DNA from: Deltaproteobacteria bacterium
GTDB lineage: Bacteria; Myxococcota_A; Polyangia; DRWM01; JAAZOP01
Assembly: GCA_016218815.1 (NCBI GenBank)
Contig: JACRCX010000113.1
Location: forward strand, 1-34,944
DNA: 34,944 bases
Reading direction: 5' to 3'
Under the pieces are notes generated by a model, which worked only from the letters and a program-made list of their open reading frames with translations, was not told where the DNA came from and did no database searches. This document shows, in pieces, positions 8,688-15,629 of this stretch (within the stretch, counting starts at the first letter, position 1; every line of letters begins with the position of its first letter). Made by a program: the position numbers and the translations under genes.

Positions 8688-8926
8688 GCGGCGCCCATGC
8701 GGCGGAACGCCGCGGCGGTCGCCATCAGTGCGGCGACGTGATCGTCCCGGCCGGGCGCGGCCGGAGCCAGCTGCTCCGCCAGGGCGGCGAGGGCAAGGAA
8801 CTCGCGAATGCCATCGGCCGGGCTCATCGGGCGCAACCGCACCGTCTGGGCGTCATCGGCGACCTGCCGTGCGGCCGCCCAGCCCTTGTTCATCAACCCA
8901 GCCGCCGCCGGGACCGTGCGCTTCAT
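8684..8926 (-). CDS. Small helical protein upstream of the nucleotidyltransferase
   Basis: The 80-residue product is rich in Ala, Arg and Leu, with a predicted helical centre (SPADGIREFLALAALAEQLA) and no recognised domain. It is the first gene of a two-gene operon with the nucleotidyltransferase, overlapping it by 4 bases, the position usually held by an antitoxin or accessory protein. The start at 8926 is supported by a promoter: the -10 box ends 7 bases before the ATG, so the mRNA would be leaderless. The reading frame extends 36 bases further upstream, but that part contains the promoter. Confidence 0.6.
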   Translation of the reverse strand: MKRTVPAAAGLMNKGWAAARQVADDAQTVRLRPMSPADGIREFLALAALAEQLAPAAPGRDDHVAALMATAAAFRRMGAA

Positions 8927-8933
8927 GCCTGCC

Positions 8934-8962
8934 AGGATAGTGCCCGGGCGATGCCACCGCAA
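8934..8962 (-). promoter_or_regulatory. Leaderless promoter of the small protein/nucleotidyltransferase operon
   Basis: On the minus strand, TTGCGG (8962-8957) is followed by 17 bases, TATCCT (8939-8934), then 7 bases before ATG 8926. The expected transcription start falls at or within a base of the start codon. No purine-rich ribosome-binding site of normal strength lies between. Confidence 0.6.
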
Positions 8963-8983
8963 CGGGCATCAACTCCCAGTGGC

Positions 8984-9178
8984 TCAACTCCCGCCGTCGC
9001 CCTCGCGAGCGCGATCGAGCGCCATTCGGGCCTCCACCAGCCGCTCCTGGAGCTCCTCGACGCGCTGCAATTGGTGCGGACGCACCGAGTGCCTCGGTAG
9101 TGATGCCGCCGCCTCGGCCAGCTCACGTTCCAACTCGGCCACCCGCCGCTCCAACTGCGTCCGATCCGCATCGAGCAT
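8984..9178 (-). CDS. Small conserved coiled-coil protein (LP-HS-PHQL motif)
   Basis: The 64-residue product is almost entirely heptad-like helix: LERRVAELERELAEAAASLP, a hinge PRHSVRPHQL, then QRVEELQERLVEARMAL. Helix-LPxHSxxPxxL-helix proteins of this size recur in environmental bacteria and archaea (from memory), but I know of no assigned function. The start at 9178 is set by a leaderless promoter whose -10 ends 7 bases upstream. The open frame runs further upstream through that promoter but without coding character. The gene lies 57 bases upstream of the nucleotidyltransferase operon on the same strand but has its own promoter. Confidence 0.65.
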   Translation of the reverse strand: MLDADRTQLERRVAELERELAEAAASLPRHSVRPHQLQRVEELQERLVEARMALDRAREGDGGS

Positions 9179-9185
9179 CGGCAAC

Positions 9186-9214
9186 AACGTAGCGTCCGCC
9201 CCCCGCTTCCGCAA
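9186..9214 (-). promoter_or_regulatory. Leaderless promoter of the small coiled-coil gene
   Basis: On the minus strand, TTGCGG (9214-9209), 17 bases, TACGTT (9191-9186), then 7 bases to ATG 9178. The geometry and -35 hexamer are identical to the promoter at 8934-8962, about 250 bases away. Confidence 0.6.
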
Positions 9215-9313
9215 CCCCGCCGCCCGCCCGCCCGCCGGACACGGTCCGCACGGCGGGTGGCCGGCTCCCGTCGGACGCTTCGCCTGCCGCCCAGGGCGTT
9301 TTCGGGACACAGC

Positions 9314-9342
9314 TTGCGCGGACCGTCTTCTCGCGCCATTCT
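9314..9342 (+). promoter_or_regulatory. Promoter of the Asp/Ala-repeat lipoprotein, with overlapping dyad
   Basis: TTGCGC (9314-9319), 17 bases, CATTCT (9337-9342). The expected start near 9349 leaves a ~23-base leader with AGGAGAA before ATG 9372. An inverted repeat, TTCTCCG (9339-9345) and CGGAGAA (9354-9360), overlaps the -10 box and start point. An operator is more plausible than an RNA hairpin, because its left arm would not be transcribed. Confidence 0.5.
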
Positions 9343-9371
9343 CCGGCCCAGTGCGGAGAAAGGAGAATCCC

Positions 9372-10139
9372 ATGCGTCCGATTGCAATCCTGCTTCTTGC
9401 CGGGCTGGCGCTTCCGGCGGCCGCCGGCTGCGGTGATTCGGGTGACGGCGACCAAGACGTCCTCCAGGACGCCGACGTCGCCACGGAAGGTGGAGCCGAC
9501 GCGGATGCGGATGCCGACGCGGATGCGGATGCCGACGCGGATGCGGATGCCGAGGCGGATGCGGATGCCGAGGCGGATGCGGATGCCGACGCGGATGCGG
9601 ATGCCGACGCGGATGCGGATGCCGACGCGGATGCGGATGCCGAGGCGGATGCGGATGCCGACGCGGATGCGGATGCCGACGCGGACGCGGACGGGGGTTG
9701 TTCGCTCGGCCCTTACTGTTGCGACGAGACGTGCGCGTGCGTCGAGGCCGGCACGAAGTGCGTCTTCGCCCTGGGGCTCGGCCGCACCGGCCTGTGCAAG
9801 GAGCCGGCGACCCCGCCGGCATGCTGGGACAACGGGGACTGCGGTTACGGCGAGGTCTGCCGCGGAGCACGCATCTGCCCGTGCGGCGCGCTGTGCCTGC
9901 TCGCCGACGCCCCCGGGACCTGCGTCGGTCCTTCGTCCACCTGCTGCGGCTCGTCCACGGATTCCTGCCCGGTGGGCAGTTTCTGCTCGACGCTCACCGA
10001 CCCGTCGACCTGCCATCTGGAGCTGACCCACCCGCACTGCTGGAGCGACGCGGACTGCCCGGGCGGGGTGTGCGAGGGCGCGACGCTCTGCAGTTGCCTC
10101 GTCGACTGCATCTCGCGAGCCGGGATCTGCCGCTACTGA
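9372..10139 (+). CDS. Secreted lipoprotein with Asp/Ala repeat stalk and Cys-rich domains
   Basis: The 255-residue product starts at ATG behind AGGAGAA. Residues 1-19 form a lipoprotein signal (MRPIAILLLAGLALPAAAGC), so Cys20 is probably lipidated and the protein tethered to the envelope. Residues ~42-107 are a pure (Asp-Ala)n stalk with occasional Glu, encoded by 11 tandem 18-bp units. The remainder holds about 26 cysteines, including two related blocks (ACWDNGDCGYGEVCRGA and HCWSDADCPGGVCEGA), each continuing with C-x-C and a final Cys. Such disulfide-rich heads on acidic stalks are common in Myxococcota-like genomes. The function is unknown; surface display or a calcium-binding spacer is speculation. 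Repeat-length variation between strains would be expected. Confidence 0.85.
   Translation: MRPIAILLLAGLALPAAAGCGDSGDGDQDVLQDADVATEGGADADADADADADADADADAEADADAEADADADADADADADADADADADAEADADADADADADADADGGCSLGPYCCDETCACVEAGTKCVFALGLGRTGLCKEPATPPACWDNGDCGYGEVCRGARICPCGALCLLADAPGTCVGPSSTCCGSSTDSCPVGSFCSTLTDPSTCHLELTHPHCWSDADCPGGVCEGATLCSCLVDCISRAGICRY
9495..9692 (+). repeat. 18-bp tandem repeat (11 units) inside the lipoprotein gene
   Basis: Eleven in-frame copies of GCCGACGCGGATGCGGAT encode ADADAD. Units 4, 5 and 9 carry GAG in place of GAC (Asp to Glu), and unit 11 uses GAC instead of GAT codons. The near identity at DNA level, including synonymous positions, points to recent expansion by slippage or recombination. 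Confidence 0.95.
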
Positions 10140-10192
10140 GCGTCGTGAATTGCAGGCGGCGTTCGCCAGCCGGGCGGGGCTCGATCGCTCCG

Positions 10193-11029
10193 CTACTCCA
10201 CCTCCAGCGCTTCGAGCACGCGCCGCCACCCGGACGGGTGGATGAGATAACCGTAGTGCGTAAAGCCCGGAAGCTCGACGTTCTCCGCGCCGTCTACGGC
10301 GCAGGAACTGGCGGGCAACACGATGACGTCGGCGGCGCTCCAGAGTGCGACCAGTCGGGGCCAGGCGGGAGGACCGCGCCAGGGGAGTTGGCGCGCCAGG
10401 CGGACAAGGACGTCGGAGTCCGGCCGCAACTCGAGGCTGCTGGGGGTGTTGCCGTACCGCGCGAGGTGGCTCCCGGCGTGGGGCGCCGCCATCGTGACCA
10501 GCACCGCGACCCGCGCGCGGAGCCGCTCGTCTTCCAACACGAGGCGCGCGGCCAGCCCGCCCATGCTGTGGGTGACCACGTCGAGCCGCGCGTCGGCCGG
10601 CAGGCCGTTGGCCGCGACGACGGCGTCCAGGTACGCCGCCAGCCGCGGCGCCATCGCCTCCAGCGACGGCGCGTCGCCCAGCGGCGCCGCGTAGGTCCGC
10701 GAGCGGCCCTGGAGCTTGAAGAACAGCCGCATCGGCAGGAAGTTGCCCGGACCGCCTCCCAGGCCGTGCACGAAAACAACCGGCCGATGCCCGTCGTCGG
10801 GCAGGGGCTCCGGCGCGGGCGTGCCCCGCGCGAGCATCGTGAGGCCCACGAGCGGGAGTTGCGCGAGGTGCTGCCGCAGGTCGGGATCGACGGCCCGATA
10901 GGCCGCGGCCACGGACCGACCCACCCAGATGCCCGCGGCGGCGCACGCGCGCCCGACCGCGGACGCCGCCCGCGCCGCCGGATTCCCGTCGCCCGGTTTC
11001 GCTTCCTCCACGGCTCGGCAGTCGACCAC
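10193..11029 (-). CDS. Alpha/beta-hydrolase, lipase-like
   Basis: The 278-residue product has VVFVHGLGGGPGNF (oxyanion loop), VVTHSMGGLAARL (nucleophile elbow with the catalytic Ser), SAADVIVLP (probable acid) and FTHYGYLIHP (probable catalytic His), the order seen in triacylglycerol lipases and EstA-like esterases. No clear signal peptide is visible, although an Ala-rich helix with GIWVGRS lies near the N-terminus. I chose GTG 11029: a TATTGT -10 box (11050-11045) precedes it by 15 bases, and the frame upstream to 11125 consists of hairpins and a 7-bp repeat. GTG 11014 is also possible. Substrate unknown. Confidence 0.75.
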   Translation of the reverse strand: MVDCRAVEEAKPGDGNPAARAASAVGRACAAAGIWVGRSVAAAYRAVDPDLRQHLAQLPLVGLTMLARGTPAPEPLPDDGHRPVVFVHGLGGGPGNFLPMRLFFKLQGRSRTYAAPLGDAPSLEAMAPRLAAYLDAVVAANGLPADARLDVVTHSMGGLAARLVLEDERLRARVAVLVTMAAPHAGSHLARYGNTPSSLELRPDSDVLVRLARQLPWRGPPAWPRLVALWSAADVIVLPASSCAVDGAENVELPGFTHYGYLIHPSGWRRVLEALEVE

Positions 11030-11052
11030 GTTTCGCCGGGAGGCACAATACG

Positions 11053-11086
11053 CGCCGCGAAGCGGCGAGCTTGGCCCCTTCGGGCC
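11053..11086. repeat. Two adjacent perfect inverted repeats between divergent genes
   Basis: CGCCGC-GAA-GCGGCG (11053-11067) and GGCCC-CTTC-GGGCC (11073-11086). The first fills the space where the spacer upstream of the lipase-gene -10 box would lie, so it could be an operator. Three CCAGCCA copies follow at 11104-11124. The interval 11030-11165 holds no convincing gene. Confidence 0.5.
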
Positions 11087-11103
11087 TGCGCCCCGCCGCT
11101 CTA

Positions 11104-11124
11104 CCAGCCACCAGCCACCAGCCA
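11104..11124. repeat. CCAGCCA x3 tandem repeat
   Basis: Three perfect 7-bp copies (11104-11110, 11111-11117, 11118-11124) in the divergent intergenic region. Role unknown; possibly a slippage-prone tract. Confidence 0.8.
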
Positions 11125-11165
11125 CCCCCCCGCCGGCTACGGCGCGATCCGGCGGCCTTCGTTTC

Positions 11166-11195
11166 TTGTCGCGCCGCGCGCGGCTTTGCTATTCT
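11166..11195 (+). promoter_or_regulatory. Promoter of the cyclic-nucleotide module
   Basis: TTGTCG (11166-11171), 18 bases, TATTCT (11190-11195). The expected transcription start, about 11202, coincides with the ribosome-binding site GGAGGG (11202-11207), giving a very short leader of about 11 bases before GTG 11213. The next two genes follow at 14 and 1 bases, so this could drive all three. Confidence 0.5.
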
Positions 11196-11212
11196 GCCGG
11201 CGGAGGGCGCGT

Positions 11213-11878
11213 GTGACCATGGACGCCGGAACCCTCGGCCCGAAGCTGGCCAAGACCTTTCCCAAGGGGACCGTGCTGTTCCGCGAGGGCGATCCGGGCG
11301 CCGAGATGTTCATCATCCTCTCCGGCTCCATCCGCGTGAGCAAGCAGATCGGGAACCTGGAGCGCACGATCACCGTCATGGGCGCCGGCGAGTTCATCGG
11401 CGAGATGGCCATCTTGACCGGCGAAAACCGCTCGGCCACCGCCACCATCGAGGACGAGGCGCGCCTGGTGCCGATCGATGCCGCCATGCTGGAGAACCTG
11501 GTCGCGCGGAGTCCGGAGGTCGCGGTGCGGCTGCTCAAGCGGCTCGCGTTCCGTCTCAAGGCGACGAACGACCTGGCGGCGATCCTCCTGCACCGCGATG
11601 CGCGCGTCCGCGTCGTGCGCGGCGTGGCGCTGCTGGTCGAGACACGGGGCGTCGACCGGGGCGAGGACGAGGTGTACATCGAGGTCTCGCCCGTGGAGCT
11701 GGCCGGGCAGCTCGGCCTGGAGCCGGCGGAGGTGACCGAGGTGCTGGAACGGCTGGAGCGGGGCGGGATGATCGCGTCCGTGCCGGGGGAGGGGGGGTAC
11801 ACGGTGCGCGACCTGGAGCGCCTGCGCGAGTTCGTCGACTTCATCACCGCGCGCGAAACGCTCGGCGAGCTGGGCTGA
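11213..11878 (+). CDS. Cyclic-nucleotide-binding (CRP/FNR-like) regulator
   Basis: A ~221-residue protein. Residues ~15-125 form a cyclic-nucleotide-binding domain: FPKGTVLFREGDPGAEMFII, SGSIRVSKQ, and a phosphate-binding cassette GEFIGEMAILTGENRSATA with the conserved Glu and Arg. The C-terminal ~90 residues include a winged-helix-like stretch (VSPVELAGQLGLEPAEVTEV, then RLERGGMIASVP), so DNA binding is likely although the helix-turn-helix is not canonical. GTG 11213 has 5-nt spacing from GGAGGG; ATG 11219, two codons on, is the alternative. It is followed after 14 bases by a cyclic-nucleotide phosphodiesterase, which strengthens the view that the ligand is cAMP or cGMP. Confidence 0.85.
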   Translation: MTMDAGTLGPKLAKTFPKGTVLFREGDPGAEMFIILSGSIRVSKQIGNLERTITVMGAGEFIGEMAILTGENRSATATIEDEARLVPIDAAMLENLVARSPEVAVRLLKRLAFRLKATNDLAAILLHRDARVRVVRGVALLVETRGVDRGEDEVYIEVSPVELAGQLGLEPAEVTEVLERLERGGMIASVPGEGGYTVRDLERLREFVDFITARETLGELG

Positions 11879-11892
11879 GCGGGGAGGGTCGA

Positions 11893-12672
11893 GTGGTCCT
11901 GCGAGTGGAGGTCCTGGGCGCGGCGGGAGGCGAGACCCCCGAGGACGCGATGACCTCGTTCACGCTGGGCGAGAGCCTGGCCCTCGACGCCGGCGGCCTC
12001 ACGCGCTCGCTGCACCTCGAGGCCCAGCTTGCGCTCGACGCCGTCCTGGTGACCCACGCGCACCTCGACCACGTCCGCGATCTCGCGACGCTGGCCGACA
12101 CGCGCGCGCAGCGCCGTGCGAAGCCGCTGACCGTCTACGGCCTCGCGGTGACCCTGCGCGCCCTGGCGCAGCACCTGTTCAACGGCCAGCTCTGGCCGGA
12201 TTTCACGCGGCTGCCGTCGCCGCGCAAGCCGGCGTTGCGGTTCGTCGAGGTGCGGCCGGGCGAGGTCTTCCGCGCCGGCGGCCTGTCGCTGTCCTGCTTT
12301 CCCGTCCACCATTCGATCGACACCGTCGGCGTCGTCGCCCGGTCCCGCGGGCGCGCCGTCCTCTTCTCCGGCGACACCGGCCCCACGGACCGGCTGTGGA
12401 CCGTCGCCCAGGACCTGGGGCGCGACCTGCGGGCCGTGTTCGTCGAATGTTCGTTCCCCCGCCGCCTCGCACGATTGGCGGAAATCTCCGGCCACCTCTC
12501 GCCGGACACCCTCGCCGGCGAGCTGGCCAAGCTCGGGTCCGCGGTCGGCCGCATCCCCATCTTCACCTACCACATGAAGCCCGGGTTCTCGTCCGAGATC
12601 GAGGCCGAGGTCCACGACCTGCTCGACGGCGTCGTGCTCGCCCGCCCGGGCCTCGTCGTCCGGACCTCCTGA
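11893..12672 (+). CDS. Class II cyclic-nucleotide phosphodiesterase (metallo-beta-lactamase fold)
   Basis: A 259-residue MBL-fold hydrolase. The signature VTHAHLDHVRDLATLAD places H55, H57, D59 and H60 as metal ligands and fits the class II 3',5'-cyclic-nucleotide phosphodiesterase pattern (HxHLDH). Further ligands follow in CFPVHHSIDTVGV, LFSGDTGPTD and the late YHMKPG histidine. It would hydrolyse cAMP or cGMP in the cytoplasm. The start is GTG 11893 behind GGGGAGGG. Its position directly after a cyclic-nucleotide sensor suggests sensor and signal-removing enzyme are made together. It differs from RNase Z and glyoxalase II proteins in the spacing and in lacking their C-terminal elements. 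Other MBL hydrolase activities cannot be excluded. Confidence 0.75.
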   Translation: MVLRVEVLGAAGGETPEDAMTSFTLGESLALDAGGLTRSLHLEAQLALDAVLVTHAHLDHVRDLATLADTRAQRRAKPLTVYGLAVTLRALAQHLFNGQLWPDFTRLPSPRKPALRFVEVRPGEVFRAGGLSLSCFPVHHSIDTVGVVARSRGRAVLFSGDTGPTDRLWTVAQDLGRDLRAVFVECSFPRRLARLAEISGHLSPDTLAGELAKLGSAVGRIPIFTYHMKPGFSSEIEAEVHDLLDGVVLARPGLVVRTS

Positions 12673-12673
12673 C

Positions 12674-13999
12674 TTGACGTACGACGAGCTGATCCGCGGC
12701 CTGTGGGCCCTCGGCCACGCCCAGGGCATGCGCCTGGGGCTCGAGCGCGTCGAGGCCGCCGCCGCGCAACTCGGTCGCCCGAACCTCGCCTGTCCCGCCG
12801 TCCACGTCGCCGGCACCGACGGCAAGGGCTCCGTCGCCCACGTCGCCTCCCGCATCCTGGGGCGTCACGGCCTGCACGTCGGCCTGACCACGTCGCCGCA
12901 CCTCCACCGGCTGACCGAGCGCATCCGCGTCGACGGCGACGAGATTCCCCGGGAAGAGCTGGCCGCTATCGCCACCGCCGCGCGCGAGCGTCTCGGGGCC
13001 TGGGAGGTCGACGGCCCGCTGACGTTCTTCGAGGTCGTCACCCTGCTCGCCTTCGACGCCTTCCGCCGCCGCGCCGTCGACGTCGCCGTCGTGGAGGTCG
13101 GCCTCGGCGGACGACTGGATGCGACCCGCCTGTGCCGGCCCGCGGTTTCCGTCGTCACCAGCATCGGCCTCGACCACACCGAGCAGCTCGGAAACACCCT
13201 CGCCGCGATCGCGGGCGAGAAGGCGGGGATCTTCGCCCCCGGGGTTCCGGTGGTCCTCGGGCCGCTCGCGCCCGAGGCGCTCGCCGTCGCCGCGGCTCGT
13301 GCCGAGGCGCTCGGATGTCCCTGCGTGCGCTGGGACGACGCGGCCGGGGTGTTCGTGCGGGTCTTCCCGTCGGAAGCGCGTTCGGCCGGCGGACCGCCGC
13401 CGCTCGACGTGGACGCGGTCAACTACTTCGCCCGGGCGTTGTCCGCCTCGCCGCCGCTGGAGGGCTTCCATCAGCGTTCGAACGCCGCCGTGGCTGCGGC
13501 CGCGTCCTGGGTCGCCCTGGGGGCGCTCGGCCGGTCGCCCGACCGTGCGGCGTTCGCGGTCCCTCCGTTCGTCCTTCCGGGGCGGCTGGAGCGGGGCGCC
13601 GGGCGCCCGCCGATCTTGATCGACGTCGCGCACAATCCTCACGGCGCGGCGGCGCTGGCCGTGCACCTGGCGGCCGACCCGTCGCTCCGCCCGCGGTTCG
13701 TGCTGGGGACGCTGGCGACGAAGGACGTCGACGGCATCGCGCGGGCGTTGTGGGCCGAAGGTCGCGTGCTGCACGCCTGCGCGCCGGCGATGCCAAACGT
13801 ACACCCCGCCGCCCGCGTGGCGGCCGCCTGGCCCGGGACGTCGCTCGTCCACGGGTCGGTCGTCGAGGCGCTGGCGGCCGCGCGCGCCGCCGCAGGCCCC
13901 GACGAGCTCGTCGTCGTCACCGGCTCGCACTACACGGTGGCCGAGGCGCGTGCGGCGCTGCTGGGCATCGTCGACGTCGATCGGCCGATCGCGTTGTAG
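12674..13999 (+). CDS. folC: Folylpolyglutamate synthase / dihydrofolate synthase
   Basis: FolC adds glutamate to dihydropteroate and to folates, using ATP. The 441-residue chain (usual 420-440) has the Mur-ligase fold: P-loop AGTDGKGSVAH at residues ~46-56, substrate loop TTSPHLHRLTERIRVDG, the VEVGLGGRLDATR motif, SIGLDHTEQLGNT, the carbamylated-lysine region AGEKAGIF, and IDVAHNPHGAAAL beginning the C-terminal domain. It starts at TTG 12674, one base after the phosphodiesterase stop, so it is likely co-transcribed and translationally coupled. No Shine-Dalgarno is evident, as expected for re-initiation. It has no obvious metabolic link to the two cyclic-nucleotide genes. Confidence 0.95.
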   Translation: MTYDELIRGLWALGHAQGMRLGLERVEAAAAQLGRPNLACPAVHVAGTDGKGSVAHVASRILGRHGLHVGLTTSPHLHRLTERIRVDGDEIPREELAAIATAARERLGAWEVDGPLTFFEVVTLLAFDAFRRRAVDVAVVEVGLGGRLDATRLCRPAVSVVTSIGLDHTEQLGNTLAAIAGEKAGIFAPGVPVVLGPLAPEALAVAAARAEALGCPCVRWDDAAGVFVRVFPSEARSAGGPPPLDVDAVNYFARALSASPPLEGFHQRSNAAVAAAASWVALGALGRSPDRAAFAVPPFVLPGRLERGAGRPPILIDVAHNPHGAAALAVHLAADPSLRPRFVLGTLATKDVDGIARALWAEGRVLHACAPAMPNVHPAARVAAAWPGTSLVHGSVVEALAAARAAAGPDELVVVTGSHYTVAEARAALLGIVDVDRPIAL

Positions 14000-14030
14000 C
14001 GGAAACTGCGGGCTGGCCCCGAAGGGACTC

Positions 14031-14053
14031 GGCTGCTGCACCGTCGAGCAGCC
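14031..14053. terminator. Hairpin between convergent folC and the 14082 gene
   Basis: GGCTGCT (14031-14037) and AGCAGCC (14047-14053) flank a 9-nt loop in the 82-base gap between converging stop codons. The dyad reads the same on both strands and could serve both transcripts. There is no T-run. Confidence 0.4.
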
Positions 14054-14081
14054 CGCGGTTCGGTTCCGGAGGGGTGCCTTC

Positions 14082-15629
14082 CTACTTCCCGGACGCGCCC
14101 GATCCGGTGAGCATGCGGAGCAGGCGGCGGCGCAGGCGGGCGCCCCAGCGGCCCGCCAGGACCTCGGGACCCCGGTCGCGCGTCGCTTCGGCCAGCGATT
14201 CGACGGTGATCGCCCCCCCGGACGATTCCAGCAGTCCCTCCACGTGCCGGCGCAGGGCTCGTTCGAGGCGCGCGGCGAGGAGGCCGGAGGCCAGGATGCC
14301 GACGGCCACGCCGAGCAGCGCGCCGGCGAGGATGCGCGGGATCGAGAGGGCCGCGAGCGAGCCGACCGCCGCCGCGCCGGCGCCCGCGGCGAGCACGATC
14401 AGCAGCGGGATGCCCCGCGCCAGCAGCTTCTCCCGGCGGACCCAGGGCCATAGGCCGGCCACGGCGAGCGCCGAGCGGGCCGCCATCTCGTCGGGCGGCA
14501 GCGGTTCGGCCGCCCGCGGCGCGCCGCGCTCGGCCGGTGGCGCGGTTCCAGCGGTCGCCGCTTCCCCGCCCGCGGCGCCCGCCTCGGACGGCAACCCTTC
14601 GGGGGGCGTCGGGCAAGCGAGATCGTCCGGCGTGGACGGCGCCACCATGGGCACGGTCGCGATGCGGCGTTGCTCCGCCGACCGCGCGGGCGCCGGCGGC
14701 TCGTCGTCGCCCGGCGGCTCCGGCGGGGCGTGCCCCTGCTTGAGCCGGTAGGCCAGCCGGCTGCGCAGCGTTTCCCGCGGACACTGCTCGAGGTAGCGCG
14801 AAATCGCCGCCTGCTGCAACCGCGTGTCCGTGTCCCGGGGAGACGCCGCCTCCAGCCGCCGCAGGAACCGCTCGTGCCGCTCGCGATCCTCGGGCCCGAA
14901 CCGGACCGACCGGTTGAAGACGACGGACCCGTCCGGCTTCGCCAGGATGACGTAGGTGCGATCCTGCTGCAGGAAGAACCGCAGCATCAGCTCCGAGTGG
15001 AAGCCCGTGCCCTCGGGCCACGGGAACTCGAAGCCGTCGATGAGGCGGACGCCGTCCGGTTCGGGGCCGCCGAGTCCCAGATGGATTGCCAGGAAGACGC
15101 CGGCGGTGCGCGTGAGCAGGGTGAGGTCGAGGGCGGCGGGCATCGCGGCGAGGGACGGGTCGGCGGCGAGGTCGGTCGGCGCGGCGGCCAGCAGGCAGAT
15201 GATGCGGTCGGCCCCCTCCCGGAGGGAGGTGAGCTTGAGCAGGCCCGAGGACTGGATCCAGCGGCGGACGAGCGGCGCGACGCGGGTCGAGCGGGCCGTC
15301 CAGGGCGGGGAGAGGAAGGCGTGCCGCCACGCCGTCGGATGATCCAGCTCCGCGACCGCCTCGAAGTACGCCGGGTCCCGCGAGAGGATCGCGCCGAGCT
15401 GTTCCCTGGCGTCGCCCAGTCGCCCCGACAGCGAGATCGTCGCGGCGTAGACACAGCGCAGCCGCAGGTCCTCGGGATTCCGCTCGACGGCCGTCGCGAG
15501 GATCTCCACCGCGCGCCGACCCACCGCGGGCGGGGCGTCGATGCCCATGTTGCCGTAGTCGACACCCTCGTCGATCACGCGGACCGCGGCTTCGATCGCC
15601 TCTTCGGCAGAGAGGATGGGGTCGCTCAC
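14082..15629 (-). CDS. Two-helix membrane protein coupled to the SctN-like ATPase; function unknown
   Basis: A 515-residue protein with no family I can name. The N-terminal ~110 residues are helical and TPR-like (VEILATAVERNPEDLRLRCVY, then LGDAREQLGAILSRDPAYFE). A mixed alpha/beta domain follows to ~residue 280, then a Pro/Ala-rich linker. Two hydrophobic helices at ~407-428 and ~432-453 (IPLLIVLAAGAGAAAVG; ILAGALLGVAVGILASGLL) precede a basic C-terminal tail. GTG 15629 overlaps the ATPase stop as GTGA, so the two are coupled. A large soluble N-domain before a helical pair would suit a membrane partner of the ATPase, but that rests only on gene position. Confidence 0.7.
   Translation of the reverse strand: MSDPILSAEEAIEAAVRVIDEGVDYGNMGIDAPPAVGRRAVEILATAVERNPEDLRLRCVYAATISLSGRLGDAREQLGAILSRDPAYFEAVAELDHPTAWRHAFLSPPWTARSTRVAPLVRRWIQSSGLLKLTSLREGADRIICLLAAAPTDLAADPSLAAMPAALDLTLLTRTAGVFLAIHLGLGGPEPDGVRLIDGFEFPWPEGTGFHSELMLRFFLQQDRTYVILAKPDGSVVFNRSVRFGPEDRERHERFLRRLEAASPRDTDTRLQQAAISRYLEQCPRETLRSRLAYRLKQGHAPPEPPGDDEPPAPARSAEQRRIATVPMVAPSTPDDLACPTPPEGLPSEAGAAGGEAATAGTAPPAERGAPRAAEPLPPDEMAARSALAVAGLWPWVRREKLLARGIPLLIVLAAGAGAAAVGSLAALSIPRILAGALLGVAVGILASGLLAARLERALRRHVEGLLESSGGAITVESLAEATRDRGPEVLAGRWGARLRRRLLRMLTGSGASGK

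Noticed and set aside
9339..9360. RNA hairpin masking the ribosome-binding site of the 9372 lipoprotein
   Set aside because: The likely transcription start is within the loop, so the left arm would not be in the mRNA. An operator is the better reading.
9123..11111. Minus-strand frame with regular RIRVGI-type repeats
   Set aside because: The repeats are the antisense reading of the 18-bp Asp/Ala tandem. The sense gene has a signal peptide, ribosome-binding site and Cys-rich domains.
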